Shown piece by piece: positions 1 to 11,029 of a stretch of DNA of 64,000 bases. Both the position numbers and the translations under genes were made by a program. How positions within the stretch are numbered: position 1 is the stretch's first letter; the number at the start of each line of letters is the position of its first letter. Where the stretch lies: positions 1 through 64,000 of the forward strand of contig CAVXJD010000005.1 in assembly GCA_963762085.1 (NCBI GenBank), written 5' to 3'. Source of the DNA: DASQGA01 sp963762085. GTDB taxonomy: Bacteria; Actinomycetota; Thermoleophilia; Gaiellales; Gaiellaceae. The notes under the pieces are model-generated. The model saw only the letters and a list, made by a program, of their open reading frames with translations, made no database searches and had not been told where the DNA came from.

Positions 1-1974
1 AGCGTGTTCCGAATCCGGCGATAGGTGTCGCCCAGCCGCGTGAACATCTCTTCCGAGAACGGCACGTCGTCCGTGTAATTGATGCTGCTCACCCAAAGCC
101 GGACGATGTCCGCGCCGTGCTTGCCGACGAAATGGCCGGCATCCATCGGCTTGCTGTAGCTGCTCGACTTCGAAATTTTCTTGCCGTCGACATCGACGAC
201 GAAGCCGTGCGTGACGCAGGTCTTGTAAGGCGCGCGATTGTGCAGCGCGACGCTCGTCATGAGCGACGATTGGAACCAGCCGCGATGCTGATCGGTCGCT
301 TCGAGATACATGTCGGCCGGATCGCGCAGCTCGGGATGCGTCGCGCAGCACGGCTGCGTGCGAAACGCCGGAATCGATCCAGACATCGATGCGTGTCGTT
401 GCGATGGCGTCGTGCCTTCGGGCAGACCGAGCTCGCGCGCGAGCGCCGCGTCATCCAGCTCGAACCAGACGTTCGAGCCGCGTTTCGCGACGAGGTCCGC
501 CAGCTTGCGGATCCACTTCGGCGTCGAGGATCGCTTCGCCTTCGGCGCGAATAGAAAACCGGCAGCGGCACGCCCCAGCTGCGCTGCCGCGAGATCACCC
601 AATCGGGCCGCGATTCCACCGTGCCGGAGATGCGGTTCTCGCCCCACGGCGGGAATCCAGTGCACGTCCTTGATCGCGGCCAGCGCATTCGCGCGCAGAT
701 CGTCGATGCGAATGAAGAACTGCTCGACCGCGCGGAAGATGATCGGCGTTTTCGAGCGCCAGCAATACGGATACGAATGCTGGTAAATCTGCTCGCGCGA
801 TGCAGCATCCCGCGTTCGCGCAGCAGCGCGACGATGTCGGCGTTCGCATCGAAGACATATTTGCCCGGTCAGCTCCGGCAACCCGGCTTCGTCGGTGAAC
901 CGGCCGTGATCGTCCACCGGCGAAAGAATCGGCAGGCCCGTTCTTCCGGCCTAACGAGTAATCGTCCTCGCCATGACCGGGCGCGATGTGGACCGCGCCG
1001 GTGCCGGTATCCATCGTCACGAAATCGGCCGTCGAGCACGCTCGACGGTGCGCGGCAGAAACGGATGCTGCGCGGTCGATGCCTTCGAGCTTGCTGCCGG
1101 GAAACGAGCTCGATCGGCTCGCCGGTCGGTTCGAATCCGGTCGCCGCGCAGAACGCTTCGACCAGCGAGGCGGCGAGAACGAGCGTTTCGGCGACGCCGT
1201 CCTTCGCGTGAATTCCCGCACCACGTAGAGCTCCTTCGGATGCACGCGCGATCGCGAGGTTCGCCGGCAGCGTCCAGGGCGTCGTCGTCCAGATCGACGA
1301 TGCTCGCCTTGCCCGCGAGATCGCCGGTCGACGATCGGGAACTTCACGTAGACCGCGGTGTCTTCGCGGTCCTGATATTCCACTTCCGCTTCGGCCAGCG
1401 CGGTCTGCGCGCCGGTGCTCCAGAAGACCGGCTTCATGCTTTCGTAAACGAGGCCCTTCTCCACGAAGACCGCGAAGGCGCGGAGGATCTCCGCTTCGTA
1501 GGCCGGAGTCGAGCGTGAGATACGGATTCTCCCAATCGCCGAAGACGCCGAGCCGCTTGAATTGCTCGCGCTGGATGTCGATGAATTTGCGCGCGAACGC
1601 CTCCGATTTCTGGCGCACTTCGAGCGGCGAAAGGCCGCGCGATTCCTTCACCACCTTGAATTCGATCGGCAGCCCGTGGCAATCCCAGCCCGGCACGTAC
1701 GGCGCGCGAAAGCCGGCCATCGTTTTCGATTTCACGACGAGATCCTTGAGGATCTTGTTCAGCGCCGTGCCCATGTGAACGTCGCCGTTGGCAAAGGGCG
1801 GGCCGTCGTGCAGGACGAATAACTCCGCGTCCGTCGCGCGCCTCCTGGATCTGCTCGTAGAGGCCGCGCTTCCTCCCATTTCTTGAGCATCTCCGGCTCG
1901 CGCGTGGCGAGGTTTGCCTTCATCGGAAAATCCGTTTTCGGCAGGTTGAGCGTGTCTTTGTAATTCTGGCTCAT
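1..1974 (-). CDS. ileS: isoleucyl-tRNA synthetase, 3' part off the window, frameshifted
   Basis: Cytoplasmic class I synthetase that charges tRNA-Ile. The ATG at 1974 begins MSQNYKDTLNLPKTDFPMK. Downstream, in shifting frames, are the HIGH-type site GDVHMGTALNK, the PYVPGWDCHGLPIE block, an editing-domain stretch TGAVHIAPGHGEDDYSLG, and the KMSKS loop, here KISKS, preceded by GFVVDVDGK and followed by LWVSSINYTDDVPF. The reading changes frame several times (around 1840, 1500, 1220, 900 and 600), with no single ORF spanning it. Conserved motifs are intact on both sides of each break, so single-base sequencing errors are more likely than a pseudogene. The C-terminal anticodon-binding region lies beyond the left edge. 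Family identity is certain; the exact protein sequence is not recoverable here. Confidence 0.93.
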
Positions 1975-2031
1975 GCGCGGAGCGGCGAGGGTAACACCCG
2001 GCGGCAACGCAAAGCAACGGACCGAGAAGCC

Positions 2032-2173
2032 TGTCATCCCGAGCCGCGCAGACGGCGAGGGACCTCACACCGGTGCAGCCGCTTCGCCTGCGCAAGCCCG
2101 ACGTTCTGGCGCCTGGCGTGCGCGCAATCGACATCTGTGAGGTCCCTCGCCGTCTGCGCGGCTCGGGATGACA
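2032..2173. repeat. large intergenic inverted repeat (38-bp perfect arms)
   Basis: Positions 2032-2069 and 2136-2173 are exact reverse complements (38 of 38), starting TGTCATCCCGAGCCGC and ending ACCTCACA, with a 66-nt loop between. It lies between ileS and the 3' end of TonB receptor 1. It carries no ORF of its own and has no U-tract, so it is not a standard terminator. Palindromes beginning TGTCATCCCGAG are, from memory, recurrent in several environmental bacterial genomes and resemble REP/MITE-like elements. That link is inference. Confidence 0.8.
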
Positions 2174-2244
2174 CGCTAGACGTTGAAACGGGAACGGCGG
2201 CTGCAGCTCAAAAGCCACAACCGCCGCCTGTTTTCCCGAATAAA

Positions 2245-4657
2245 TTAGAATTCGACCGAGAGGCCGGCGTAAGCCGAGCGGCCCGGAGCCGGATCGATCA
2301 AGCCGTTCAGAAACGCGCGCGAGTAATATTTCTCGTCCGCCAGATTCGAGATGCCTCCGATCAGCCGCACGTTCTTGGTCAGGTACCACTCCGCCGAAAA
2401 ATTGAAGACCGTGTAGGACGGGATGACTGCCGGAACCAGCACGACTGCCGGCCCGGCCAAGAGAGGCTGGTTGGAGTCTGCCCAGAATTGGTCCGACACG
2501 TAGATGCCCGACAGGGTGAAATTGAAGCACTTTTCCTTTCGGAAACTGATCCCGCCCTTCCAGATGACATCCGGCGCGTAAGCGGGTTCGTTTCCGACGA
2601 AGGTTTGTCCCCCGCTATTGGGCACGATCTGGGTGCTCTCGGTGAATTCCGCGTCGAGCAGCTGAATGTTGGTAAAGACAACCAGCTGCAGCGGATGCGA
2701 GACAATCGGCGGCGACCGACATTCTTGCTCGAGTCTTTGGAGTCCGGCACGGGCACCACATCCTGCTGGAAGGGCGCCAGCAGATCGTAGGAAATTCCGC
2801 CTTCGAACCCGCGATGCCGCGTGTTGCCGGTGTTTACGATGATGAAATCGATGGTGCTGACGTTCTGCGTATTCGGTCCGGTTGCTGAATTCCATCCAGA
2901 ACAGACCGACATCGTACCACAAACCTTTGATCGGAGTGCCATGCACGCCCAGCTCGATATCGAGCGATTCGAACGGATCCGGTATGGCTGCGCCGGGATC
3001 GATTGTCCGGGTGGTGCCGGCGATATCGAAGAACCGAGTCGGCCGCCACCCGAGGTGGCGCTGAAGTAGGTCTCGTTGCCTTTACCGAAATCGTTGCCCA
3101 ATCCGATGCCCCAAAGCGGAATCCAATGATCGGCGCTGATGCTCGCCGGGCCGGTCTGCGACCGGGGCGGGGTCAGTTCGGGTCAGCCAGCCAGGGCGCG
3201 TGCGTCGAATCGACCTGCGACGTTTTCATGATCGAGCCGGAACGAGGGAACGATGTGGAAGCTTCCCGATGCGGATCAGGTCCTCGATGAAGAAGGCCTG
3301 GTAATCAGCGGTGCGATCTTGATCCAGAGGGATGTTCTGGAGGTCGAGGACCGTGGTCCCGGCGCGAGTAAAGCCGTCCGGCACCGTCGTCCCGCGCGGC
3401 GAATAAAGGAAACTCGGATTACCGGTGTTGTTATTGGTCAGGGTGTAGCGGGTGAAAGGCGCATCGCCATGATAAGCGACGCCGCCAAAGGTGAGCGCGC
3501 TGCCCCGGAACATGGTGCCCTCGCCCCATTTCTTCCGAAAACGCAGATCGACCCCGCCGTTGTCGAATTCTTCGTATCCGAAGGTCGTGCTGCCAGGAAA
3601 TACGGTCGGATTTATGAACCCCGTGTTGGCGGGATTTGCGAGATTGGCGGCAGAGCGCGCGTCAATGTCCTGGTGCGTGTACCAACCTTTGGCCTGCATG
3701 AGCCAGCCGTCTCCGAATTCCAATTCGTAGCGAAGAACCGCGGTGTAGCGATCGACCCAATTCTCGTTGTAAGGGCGTGGTCGAAAAATTCTGATCGGCG
3801 TCGAATTGGAAAATGTTTATCTTTCCCGGATCGCCGCCATTGAATCGGCTGGCGTGGACATCGAGCGCGATCAGTTGCTTGTCATCCGGGCGGTACCCGA
3901 AATAACCGTCGGCCTGCCAGATATCATATTCGCCGTTGTCGCGCTGCCCATCGGAGTGTCTGGTAGCCGGCATCCAGGCGCATTTCGAACGGTCCCGTGG
4001 CCTCCTGCACGGAGGCGTAACTGGAATAAAATCCGTCCGATCCGCCGACCTGTTCCATGTAGGCGCTGCCACGGGCTGCCGGGCGCCGGGCGTTTTGAGA
4101 CAAAGTTAACCGCCGGCGCCGGTTCCGGTCCGTAAAGCAGACTGCTGCCGCCGCGGATGAGTTGAATCTCACTGACGCTCTGCGGGAACGGCTGATAGTA
4201 GAGCGTCGGGAAACCGATCCACTCACTCATCAGGGGCAAGCCATCCTGGAGGAAGAGGGTGTATTCGGATTCCTGCGGATTTCCCAGGCCGCGATAGCTG
4301 TAATTGAATTGTCCGGGGTTCTGTTGTTCCGAAACCAACAAGCCCGGCGCCTTGGTGAAGAGTTCCTGAGTTGTTGTTGTTCTGGACCGGCGGCTGCTTG
4401 TCGAGTTTGATCACGGTCGCCTTCTTCGTGACGGTGATCTGCGTCCCGGAGACTTCCCTCATGATGTGCTCGAGTTTGGGGCGCGTGTCGTCGTGCGGAT
4501 GTGGAGTCGGCGTCAGTTCCGCGGCCGGTCACCACGACGCGGTTTCGTGGTGGAGGTCTGCGCCTGGATCGACGGGCCGATCACGAGACAAGCGGCGGCA
4601 GCGATCAGGCTTGCGAACGTTCGAGAGACTTGGTCGAGAAAAAAGAGTGTTGGACAT
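2245..4657 (-). CDS. TonB-dependent outer-membrane receptor 1, frameshifted
   Basis: Outer-membrane beta-barrel for TonB-driven uptake of a metal chelate or other ligand; the substrate is not visible. The ATG at 4657 is followed, after a one-base slip in a T6 run, by a signal peptide (SLIAAAACLVIGPSIQA, then Q). The plug domain carries PGLLVSEQQNPGQFNYSYRG, then LFLQDGLPL and SEIQLIRGGSSLLYGPEP (the usual plug end). Strand segments continue to a C-terminus ending AGLSVEF, with a terminal aromatic residue as expected for barrel insertion. Span about 800 codons, normal for the family. At least five frame changes break it, all between conserved blocks, so I read it as one gene with sequencing indels. 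It is co-directional with ileS and with the 4713-5664 gene upstream. Confidence 0.88.
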
Positions 4658-4712
4658 AGGTGAACTGTTGTTTCAGATTGTTGAGGTTAAGGTTTGGTCC
4701 GCTGGAGGAAGC

Positions 4713-5664
4713 TCAGCGGTTCCGCGTCGAGGCTGGTGCTTCGGCTTGCGTCGGTTCGCCGCCCGGGCCCAAGAGCATCGAGAACACGACGAAGATGGAT
4801 GCTCGCGGCGAATCATCCGTGACTCCAAAGAGCGGAGAAACATCCAAGCGCGTGTTCCTCGACGGCTTCCACGCAATCGTCGGTCCGATGACACACCGGT
4901 AAGGAATCAGGCTCGTTCTCCTCCCGGATTCCCGCTGTCGTTAAAGAGGTGAAATTGCATTTCCGCGCCGACCTTGAGCCGTTCGCGCGGCAGAATAATC
5001 GGAAACATGAGACTCTGGGCGAAACCAACCTCGCGTCCCCGATCCCCGCCGACTTCCTGTTCGAAAAAGCCGTTCAAGGCCCATTCGACATGTTGCCAAA
5101 GTCCTGCGCCAGAAGCAGCCGCGCTTCGAACGCATCCGGAAGGGTTCCTCGTGTTCACTCAGGAATTCTTCCGCTTCACCTTTGGGCAACGGTTCCGGCG
5201 GGCCTTCGTCGTGCGGTAATATGCGCCGACGCCGAATTTGTACTCGAGGAAGATGGTCGGGTTGAGCGGAATCTTGTTCCAATCGGCGAAGGCGTAGCGG
5301 CCTTCGATGCTGAAGGTTCGTTCCTGGGTGTTTGGCCGCGGAAGATTTCGGTCGAGTTTTCGAACGCGACACCGAAGCGGTTAGGGCAGACCGATTTCGA
5401 CTTCCTGGGTCAGGTTGTGCATCGGGGCGGTTGAAGCGCAAGGCATCACCCTGGTAGATCAATCCGAAGAAAACAGCTCCCGGCGGCAGGACGTACGCCT
5501 GAGCCAAATTTGAAAAGCGGCTGCGCGAAAAGTCGGGCGGCGCGCCATAAGCACTGGGGACTTCTTCGCCCCTGCACCACGACACGCTGTTCAGTCGCGG
5601 TCTGGGCGTAGATCGATTGACTGGCGGCCACGCAGCCGAGGAATGCCAGGGATGCCGCAACCAT
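4713..5664 (-). CDS. secreted or outer-membrane protein of unknown function, frameshifted
   Basis: Starts at ATG 5664 with a clear signal peptide (MVAASLAFLGCVAASQSIYA, then Q). After frame correction it carries SAYGAPPDFSRSRFSN, YVLPPGAVFFGLIYQGDALR, EVEIGLP, NRFGVAFENSTEIF, FGVGAYYRTT, LKVGAEMQFHLFNDSGNPGG, and a C-terminus SIFVVFSMLLGPGGEPTQAE before a TGA at 4713-4715. About 317 codons. The alternating aromatic and glycine pattern suggests a beta-rich outer-membrane or periplasmic protein. I do not recognise the family with confidence. It sits 55 bp upstream of TonB receptor 1 in the same direction, so they may be co-transcribed. A shortened relative lies immediately upstream at 5790-6332. 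Confidence 0.7.
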
Positions 5665-5789
5665 GCATTCGCAGCCTTACAGACAGGCACGTTGGAATCG
5701 TCGGCGACGTTAGTCGCAATTTGAATATATTGTTCATAAGTTAAGACTGGTTGAGTCGTTGATGGTTTGAAGGTTAGGTTGCAAGCAGA

Positions 5790-6332
5790 TCAGGCTGTAA
5801 TCGGCGGCTCCGCCTCCGGCGTCGGCACGCTATCTTCCGTGCGGCGATTCGCCGATCGGACGGATCACACCGAGAACACCAAGAAAGTGGTGTTCTCGGC
5901 TAATGTGGATCACACCAAAAGTGGTGGGGAAATACTCGGGCGCGTATTCCGCGCGGTCTTCGAGGCAACTTTCGGTCCGATCACTGTCCGATCGATACCG
6001 AAATGTGCGCTGCTGGACATCAACGCGCAACATTTCGATCGAATCGTCATCTTCAAAGGCAACGCCGAATTCGTCGGGCAGGCCAATCTCCACGCTGCAC
6101 GGTCAGCATTGAAGACACATCGGCCGCAGATGTTCGCGTTTGCGCACCGGCTACCGCAAAGCTCGGGCGTTGCCACCCGGCAGCTCCGTCACTGTTTCGC
6201 TCGTGACAACCGAAGACTCGCTCGTCGCGGCTTGGCTGGAGACGGTTCCCTGCGGCAATCAGGCAGCCAAGAAATCCCAGTGACACTGGCCGCTCGGAGC
6301 AGCCTTTTTCCGAGCGAAAACTGTATCGACAT
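5790..6332 (-). pseudogene. internally deleted paralog of the 4713-5664 gene
   Basis: In corrected frames this has an ATG at 6332, a signal-like stretch SLGFLGCLIAAG then TVSSQA-like residues, the block EIGLPDEFGVAFEDDDSIEM (compare EIGLP then NRFGVAFENSTEIF in its neighbour), and a C-terminal block VIGPKVASKTARNTR, then NTTFLVFSV (compare VIGPTIAWKPSRNTR and SIFVVFSM). The middle part, about 130 codons in the neighbour, is missing. The remaining pieces sit in different frames with in-frame stops. The homology and the internal deletion are read directly. Whether the frame breaks are biological or sequencing errors cannot be separated in this error-rich part of the contig. Confidence 0.6.
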
Positions 6333-6366
6333 GCCACGGCATTACGAATTCGTAATGTCCGTGGCA
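6332..6366. promoter_or_regulatory. 35-nt near-perfect palindrome
   Basis: The core CATTACGAATTCGTAATG is an exact palindrome (6339-6356). The outer arms TGCCACGG and CCGTGGCA extend it with a single inserted T. It begins at the start codon of the 5790-6332 remnant. A T-run (TTTTTT) follows on the plus strand at 6373-6378, but no plus-strand gene lies upstream to need a terminator. It may be an operator, a structured 5' end or a mobile-element end. Confidence 0.5.
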
Positions 6367-6524
6367 AGCCAATTTTTTACACAATTCGATATTTTCTTGG
6401 GAAATGCGCGGGACGTGGAGGTCCCACGTCGCAACTTGAGCGATGATGGCTGCCAGCCACGAGCGCGCCAATCCGGTCTGGAGCGGCCACGCTCCAAATC
6501 GCCCGGTCGTCGTCAGATTTCGGT

Positions 6525-6830
6525 CTACTCCGTTTTGCTATGATCGGAGTGCTTTTTCACGAACTTCCATTGGGATCGACTTCAAATCCCCATTCTTTCC
6601 CGTCCGTTTTGACGACGACCTCATAGTTCCATTTGCCATTCTTGTCGTCTTCCCGTTGCACCTGGACGATCTCGCCACCCGCCGCCTTTTCCGTGATCGT
6701 CTTTTGCACTGCCGCCGGCAGAGTCTTCTGATCGACCATTTCGCTCTTATGTTCGCCCGCCTGGGCGGTCAGACCGAAGCGCCAGGCCCGCACTCACCAC
6801 TGCTGCTAGTAATAGGTTCTTTGTTTTCAT
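6525..6830 (-). CDS. small secreted PepSY-like protein
   Basis: ATG at 6830, signal peptide MKTKNLLLAAVVSAGLA, then (after a one-base slip near 6793) LTAQAGEHKSEMVDQK and a body LPAAVQKTITEKAAGGEIVQ, NGKWNYEVVVKTDGKEWGFE, DPNGS. A second slip near 6566 gives the end FVKKHSDHSKTE with a TAG at 6525-6527. About 100 residues. The pattern LPAAVQKTI...GGEI...YEVVVKTDGKE matches PepSY-type domains, which are periplasmic and often sit beside two-component systems. It is divergent from TonB receptor 2, sharing the intergenic region with the gattacaa repeats. The role is inferred from fold only. Confidence 0.75.
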
Positions 6831-6903
6831 AGTTGCTCACTTTCGACCCATAACTGCGAATCCCAGCTACGAAAGTTGTAAATCATTGACGAAAGGACTG
6901 GAG

Positions 6904-6933
6904 GATTACAACGAGATTACAAAAAGATTACAA
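6904..6933. promoter_or_regulatory. three gattacaa direct repeats at 11-bp spacing
   Basis: The octamer GATTACAA occurs at 6904-6911, 6915-6922 and 6926-6933, each start exactly 11 bp after the last, so all lie on one face of the helix. The array sits in the 155-bp divergent region between the PepSY-like gene (start 6830) and TonB receptor 2 (start 6986). OmpR/PhoB-family regulators bind tandem direct repeats at about 11-bp spacing, and one such regulator is encoded at 11010-11684. That it binds here is inference. Confidence 0.6.
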
Positions 6934-6985
6934 ATTAGTCAGAAAAGGCTTGCATCGCTCGCGCCGGTTGTGGTTTTCTGCGCCC

Positions 6986-9564
6986 ATGTTTTCACGAAAT
7001 AACCTTCTTCTCCTGCCGGCGCTCCTCGCGGTTGGACTCTTCGCCTTCAGTCAAACAACCCTGGCGGAAGAGACGATTGTCCCGGCGCTTTCAGACGTTG
7101 ACAACGATCTCGACGACGCAGACGGCGACGACGGCGATCCTCGCGCGCGCGCAAACGCTCCACTGGCGTCGACGCGCACTCTGCAAACGAATCTGCTCGA
7201 GCGCGGAGATGGCGAAGGCCGTCACGGAAAACGGCACCCTTCGCCTGGATTCCGGCTCCGACGTTCACCTTCGCGCCCGTGGCCCAAACGGCCGAAACGG
7301 AGCGCGTGACCGTGCGGGGTTTTTACATTGATCCGCCCGATTACCCGGCTCTTCCCGAGGTGGAGGGCACGCGCATCAACTCAGGCAAGAAGACCAATCT
7401 TCGTGAAGCCGGAGGAGTTTCCGACGATGGTGAACAACAACTACCGCGAAGTGGTCGCGACCATTCCCGGCGTGATCGTGAGCGAGGAACCCAGCTCACC
7501 GATCATTAACTTCGGTTACCGCGGTTTCGATTCGCAGCGCTCCGAGTTCATGCAGGTCCTGAAGGACGGCATCTCGATCAAGAACGAGCAGTTCGGATTT
7601 CCGGAAACGCATTACACGCCCGATCCTCGATTCGGTCGAGCGGATCGAATTCATCCGCGGCGGGGCCGCCTTGCAGTACGGTTGCCAGCCCGGCGGCGCC
7701 CTCAATTTCATCACGAAAATGCCGAGCCGCGATGCGGCGTTTCATTTCCTGACCAAGAACGCCTTCGGCACGGATGACCTGTTTACCAGCTACACCGCCA
7801 TCGACGGGACGAGTCGGTCCGTTCGGCTATTATGCCTTCTACGATCATCGTGAACGGGAAGGCTTCCGTGAAAACAGCGATTACGACTTGAACAACGGAA
7901 GCGGGAAGTTTGTTTACGACCTGAGCAACGACAGCCGCTTCATCCTGACCGGCGACTTCTATGATGAAGAACACGGCGAACCCGGCGGCTTGCGCCGTTT
8001 TGGAGATCCAGCCGGTGACCCGCGTTCGGTGAATGATCCCTCCCGACACCTCGGGCCGCCATCGGCGTTTACTACGAGGAGGGTCGCAACCAGATCTCGC
8101 GCATGTTCGACCGCTTTCGCCTGAATCGTTATTATGGGAGTCTCGAATACCAGAAGGTTTTTTCCGAGGCCACGCAGCTCGATATCAAGGCGTTCGGCGG
8201 GTACCTCTCCCGCTGGAGCCAGCGGCAACGCGGGGGCGGCTTTGGCACCATCCCGACAGGTGGCGCAGCCGGCACCAACACCATTCAGGATCGCGAGGTA
8301 TGGAACGAAGGAGTGGATGCGCGCCTGCGGCATGACTACCAACTGGCGGGCGACACCTCCACCTTCGCGGGCGGCGTCTATTTCTACCACGCTTTCCAGG
8401 AGCGCACCGACAAACGCGGCGCGACGGCGTTCGCGGAAGACAGCGACGACTTGCGCAATTTGGCCATGGGCGAGACATGGAATGGCTCGATTTTCGCGGA
8501 GAACCGCTTCCACTTCGGCCGCCTCTCGATTGTGCCCGGGTTGCGTCTCGAATTCCTTGATACGAGCTTGGATGAGGAGGTCAATTTCGCGAAGGCGAAC
8601 AACCCCCCTGCGCAGGGAGGACCTCAACCCCTCTCGAATCAATCCGATTTCGCGGTTGTTCCTCTAGGCGGCCTGGGCATTTCGCTACGTGCTGGTGGAA
8701 GGCACGCAGACCACCACGGGGCCGGTAACAACTGATCCGAAACATTACGACTCGAAGAAGTCGACTGTCGCCACCGTAACCGAGGTCGGACCGCCGCGGC
8801 TCGAACTGTTCGGCAATGTCTCCCAGGGCTATCGTCCGCGCACTTACGGAGAATTGGTCCCGACGAGCGCGAACGGCATGGTCAATAGCGATCTCGAGGA
8901 AGGCCATTCCGTGGAAGCGGAGATCGGTTTCCGCGGGAAGCCGCTTCCCTATCTGAAATTCGAGATCAGCGGCTTTTACATCAAGTTCGACGATCAGATC
9001 AGCGAATTCAGCGCCCTAATCCCAACTTTATCAATCCGCTCCTGACTCCAGGCGAACCGCCCATGATCACCATCACGGATAACGTGGGCGATGCGCGCTA
9101 CTGGGGCGCAGACGCTTCCGTGCAACTGGACGTGCTCGCGATGATCAACGGCGGCGCGGAGAGTCCCTATGGAAGCCTGAATCTCTATGGCAATGTCACC
9201 CTCCTGGATGCGGAGTTCACCGCCGGTCGTCCTGAGGTTGTTGGTAAGACCCCGGTTTTTGCCCCCGACTATCTTTTCAAGATCGGCGCCATCTATCGCT
9301 GGAAAGATACGGTTAAGGTCGGGCTCATCGGCACGATGATGGACGATCACTTCGCCAAGGCCGATAACACCTACCAGCGCTTCATCCCGGCTTATCAGGT
9401 CTGGGACCTGACCGCCGAAGTGAACTTCTGCCACGGCCGCATCGGCGTCTTCGCGGGCATCGGCAATCGTTTTTGACGAAGATTTCTGGGCGGAGGCGCG
9501 CGACGAAGGCATCGTGCCCGCGTATGGGCGGAATTACTACGGCGGCGTAAAGATCAGGTTCTAA
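6986..9564 (+). CDS. TonB-dependent outer-membrane receptor 2, frameshifted
   Basis: The ATG at 6986 gives a signal peptide (MFSRNNLLLLPALLAVGLFA, then FSQTTLAEE). Between 7060 and 7280 the frame is unclear and acidic. From 7280 the receptor is plain: ETERVTVRGFYIDPPDYPAL, the plug block EFPTMVNNNYREVVATIPGV, FGYRGFDSQRSEFMQVLKDG, and barrel strands through VPLGGLGISLR, LELFGNVSQGYRPRTYGEL and a C-terminal YGRNYYGGVKIRF ending at TAA 9562-9564. Total about 860 codons. At least six frame changes. It is upstream of, and convergent with, the two-component pair at 9625-11684 and has the gattacaa array in its promoter region. Ligand not visible from sequence. Confidence 0.88.
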
Positions 9565-9587
9565 GAACGCAGCCCGAGCCTGGCGAA

Positions 9588-9615
9588 GCTCCCGCCGATC
9601 CATTGCGGCGGGAGC
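9588..9615. terminator. hairpin between convergent genes
   Basis: The arms GCTCCCGCCG (9588-9597) and CGGCGGGAGC (9606-9615) are perfect with an 8-nt loop. It lies between the stop of TonB receptor 2 (9564) and the stop of the histidine kinase (9625), the expected place for a shared bidirectional terminator. No U-tract on either side. Confidence 0.6.
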
Positions 9616-9624
9616 GGCGCAGGA

Positions 9625-11029
9625 TCAGCCGGCCTTATTCGGAAACGTAAGAGTCACGGTCGTCCCGCGATCGACTTCGCTCTCCACGCACAGCCGACCC
9701 GCCGTGCAGATCCATGATGGATTTCACCAGGGCCAGGCCCAGGCCTGAGCCTTGCGAGCTGCGCGATGAATCGGCGCGATAGAAACGATCGAAGACGCGC
9801 GGAAGATGTTCCGCCGCTATTCCGCAGCCGGTATCTTTCACGGAAATTTGCGAATGCGCGGCGCCGGCCGCGATCGAGATTTGAATCGTTCCCCCGGCGG
9901 GAGTGAAGCGCAGCGCGTTTTCCACCAGATTGCTCACGGCCCGGCCAAAGAGCATCGGGTCGGCATAGATTTCACCTTCGCCGGCACAAGTGATAGCTGT
10001 GTGGTGCTCTTCCGCGATCGGTTCGTAGAAGGCCGCGATTTTCTCGACGGCGGCGCGGCCGTTGAACAGCGTCCGCTGGATATGTCCTTCGGCGGCTTCG
10101 GCGCGGGCGAGGAAGAGCAGGTTATCGACAATCCCGGAGAGCCTTTCGCATTCTCCGACGCTCGATTCGATTACTTCGCGATACTCCTCCGGCGTGCGGG
10201 CGCGGGTCAGGGCGACTTCCCCTTCGCCGCGAATATTGGCAATGGGGGTGCGAAGTTCGTGCGCGAGATCGGCCGAAAATTGCGAGAGGCGCGTAAACGA
10301 ATCTTCGAGCCGGTCGAACATCTCGTCGAAAGCCACGGCGAGCGGTCGAAGCTCACGCGGCCATCCGTCCGGCGGGATGCGTTCGTGCAGGCGCTTGGGT
10401 CCGAAGCGCTTCAACGAGCGCGTCATTTCCCCCAGGGGCCGCAGCCCGCGCTTCGTGACCGTGATCGCAATCACCGCCGAGGCCAGAATGCCGAGGGCGA
10501 GCACGACAGCGAGAAGGGCGCCGAATTCCTTCACGAACTCCTCGTCGCCCGAGCGATCTTGCGCCACCTGCATCGTGTAAGGCTGGCCGCCGGCTTCTTC
10601 CACCGTCGTGACCAGGGCAAAGAACTTGCCGCCCGTTCGATAATCCTTCGGGCTGCCCACGGATGGATTCGGGCTGTGCGGCCGCGGAAAGATGCTGGCC
10701 GGCAGCAAGGCATTCATTCCGGGCGTCTCGGCGACCGAGCCACCTTCGGAATCAACCACTCGCACCCAGTAAGCGACCCGTTCACCGCCCGCGTGCTGGC
10801 TCTTCAATTCCTCGTTCAGGGCTCTTGGGATCGCTCGCCGTCGTCAAGTCAGCGCGCAGGGCCAGGATCTTGTCCGCCAGGACCTCGTTGTCTTCCTCGA
10901 AGGCGTGCTCGAACAAAGATCCAGTACAAGCACGCCCAGTCCGCAGCAGAGCAGGAACGCCGCGGCCAGCGTAAAGAGGACGACCAGTTGCGAAGCGATC
11001 GACCGCGGTTCAGCCGGCTTTGAGAACAT
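9625..11029 (-). CDS. sensor histidine kinase (CusS/IrlS-like), frameshifted
   Basis: Inner-membrane sensor of a two-component system. The ATG at 11029 begins MFSKPAEPRSIASQLVVLFT, the first membrane segment. After a slip near 10,830 follow a periplasmic region, a second membrane segment (AVVLALGILASAVIAITV) and a HAMP-like linker (RGLRPLGEMTRSLKRF). Then come the H-box FSADLAHELRTPIANIRGEG, N-box NLVENALRFTP, DTGCGI, RVFDRFYRADSSRSSQGSGL and GLALVKSIMDLHGG. A slip near the end gives VESEVDRGTTVTLTFPNKAG with the stop at 9625. The layout is that of heavy-metal sensor kinases; the signal is unknown. Its start overlaps the end of the regulator gene by 20 nt, so the two are translationally coupled. 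Confidence 0.9.

Noticed and set aside
5870..5899. Hairpin CCGAGAACACC...GGTGTTCTCGG as a terminator
   Set aside because: It lies within the remnant's coding region and lacks a U-tract; more likely part of the degenerate sequence.
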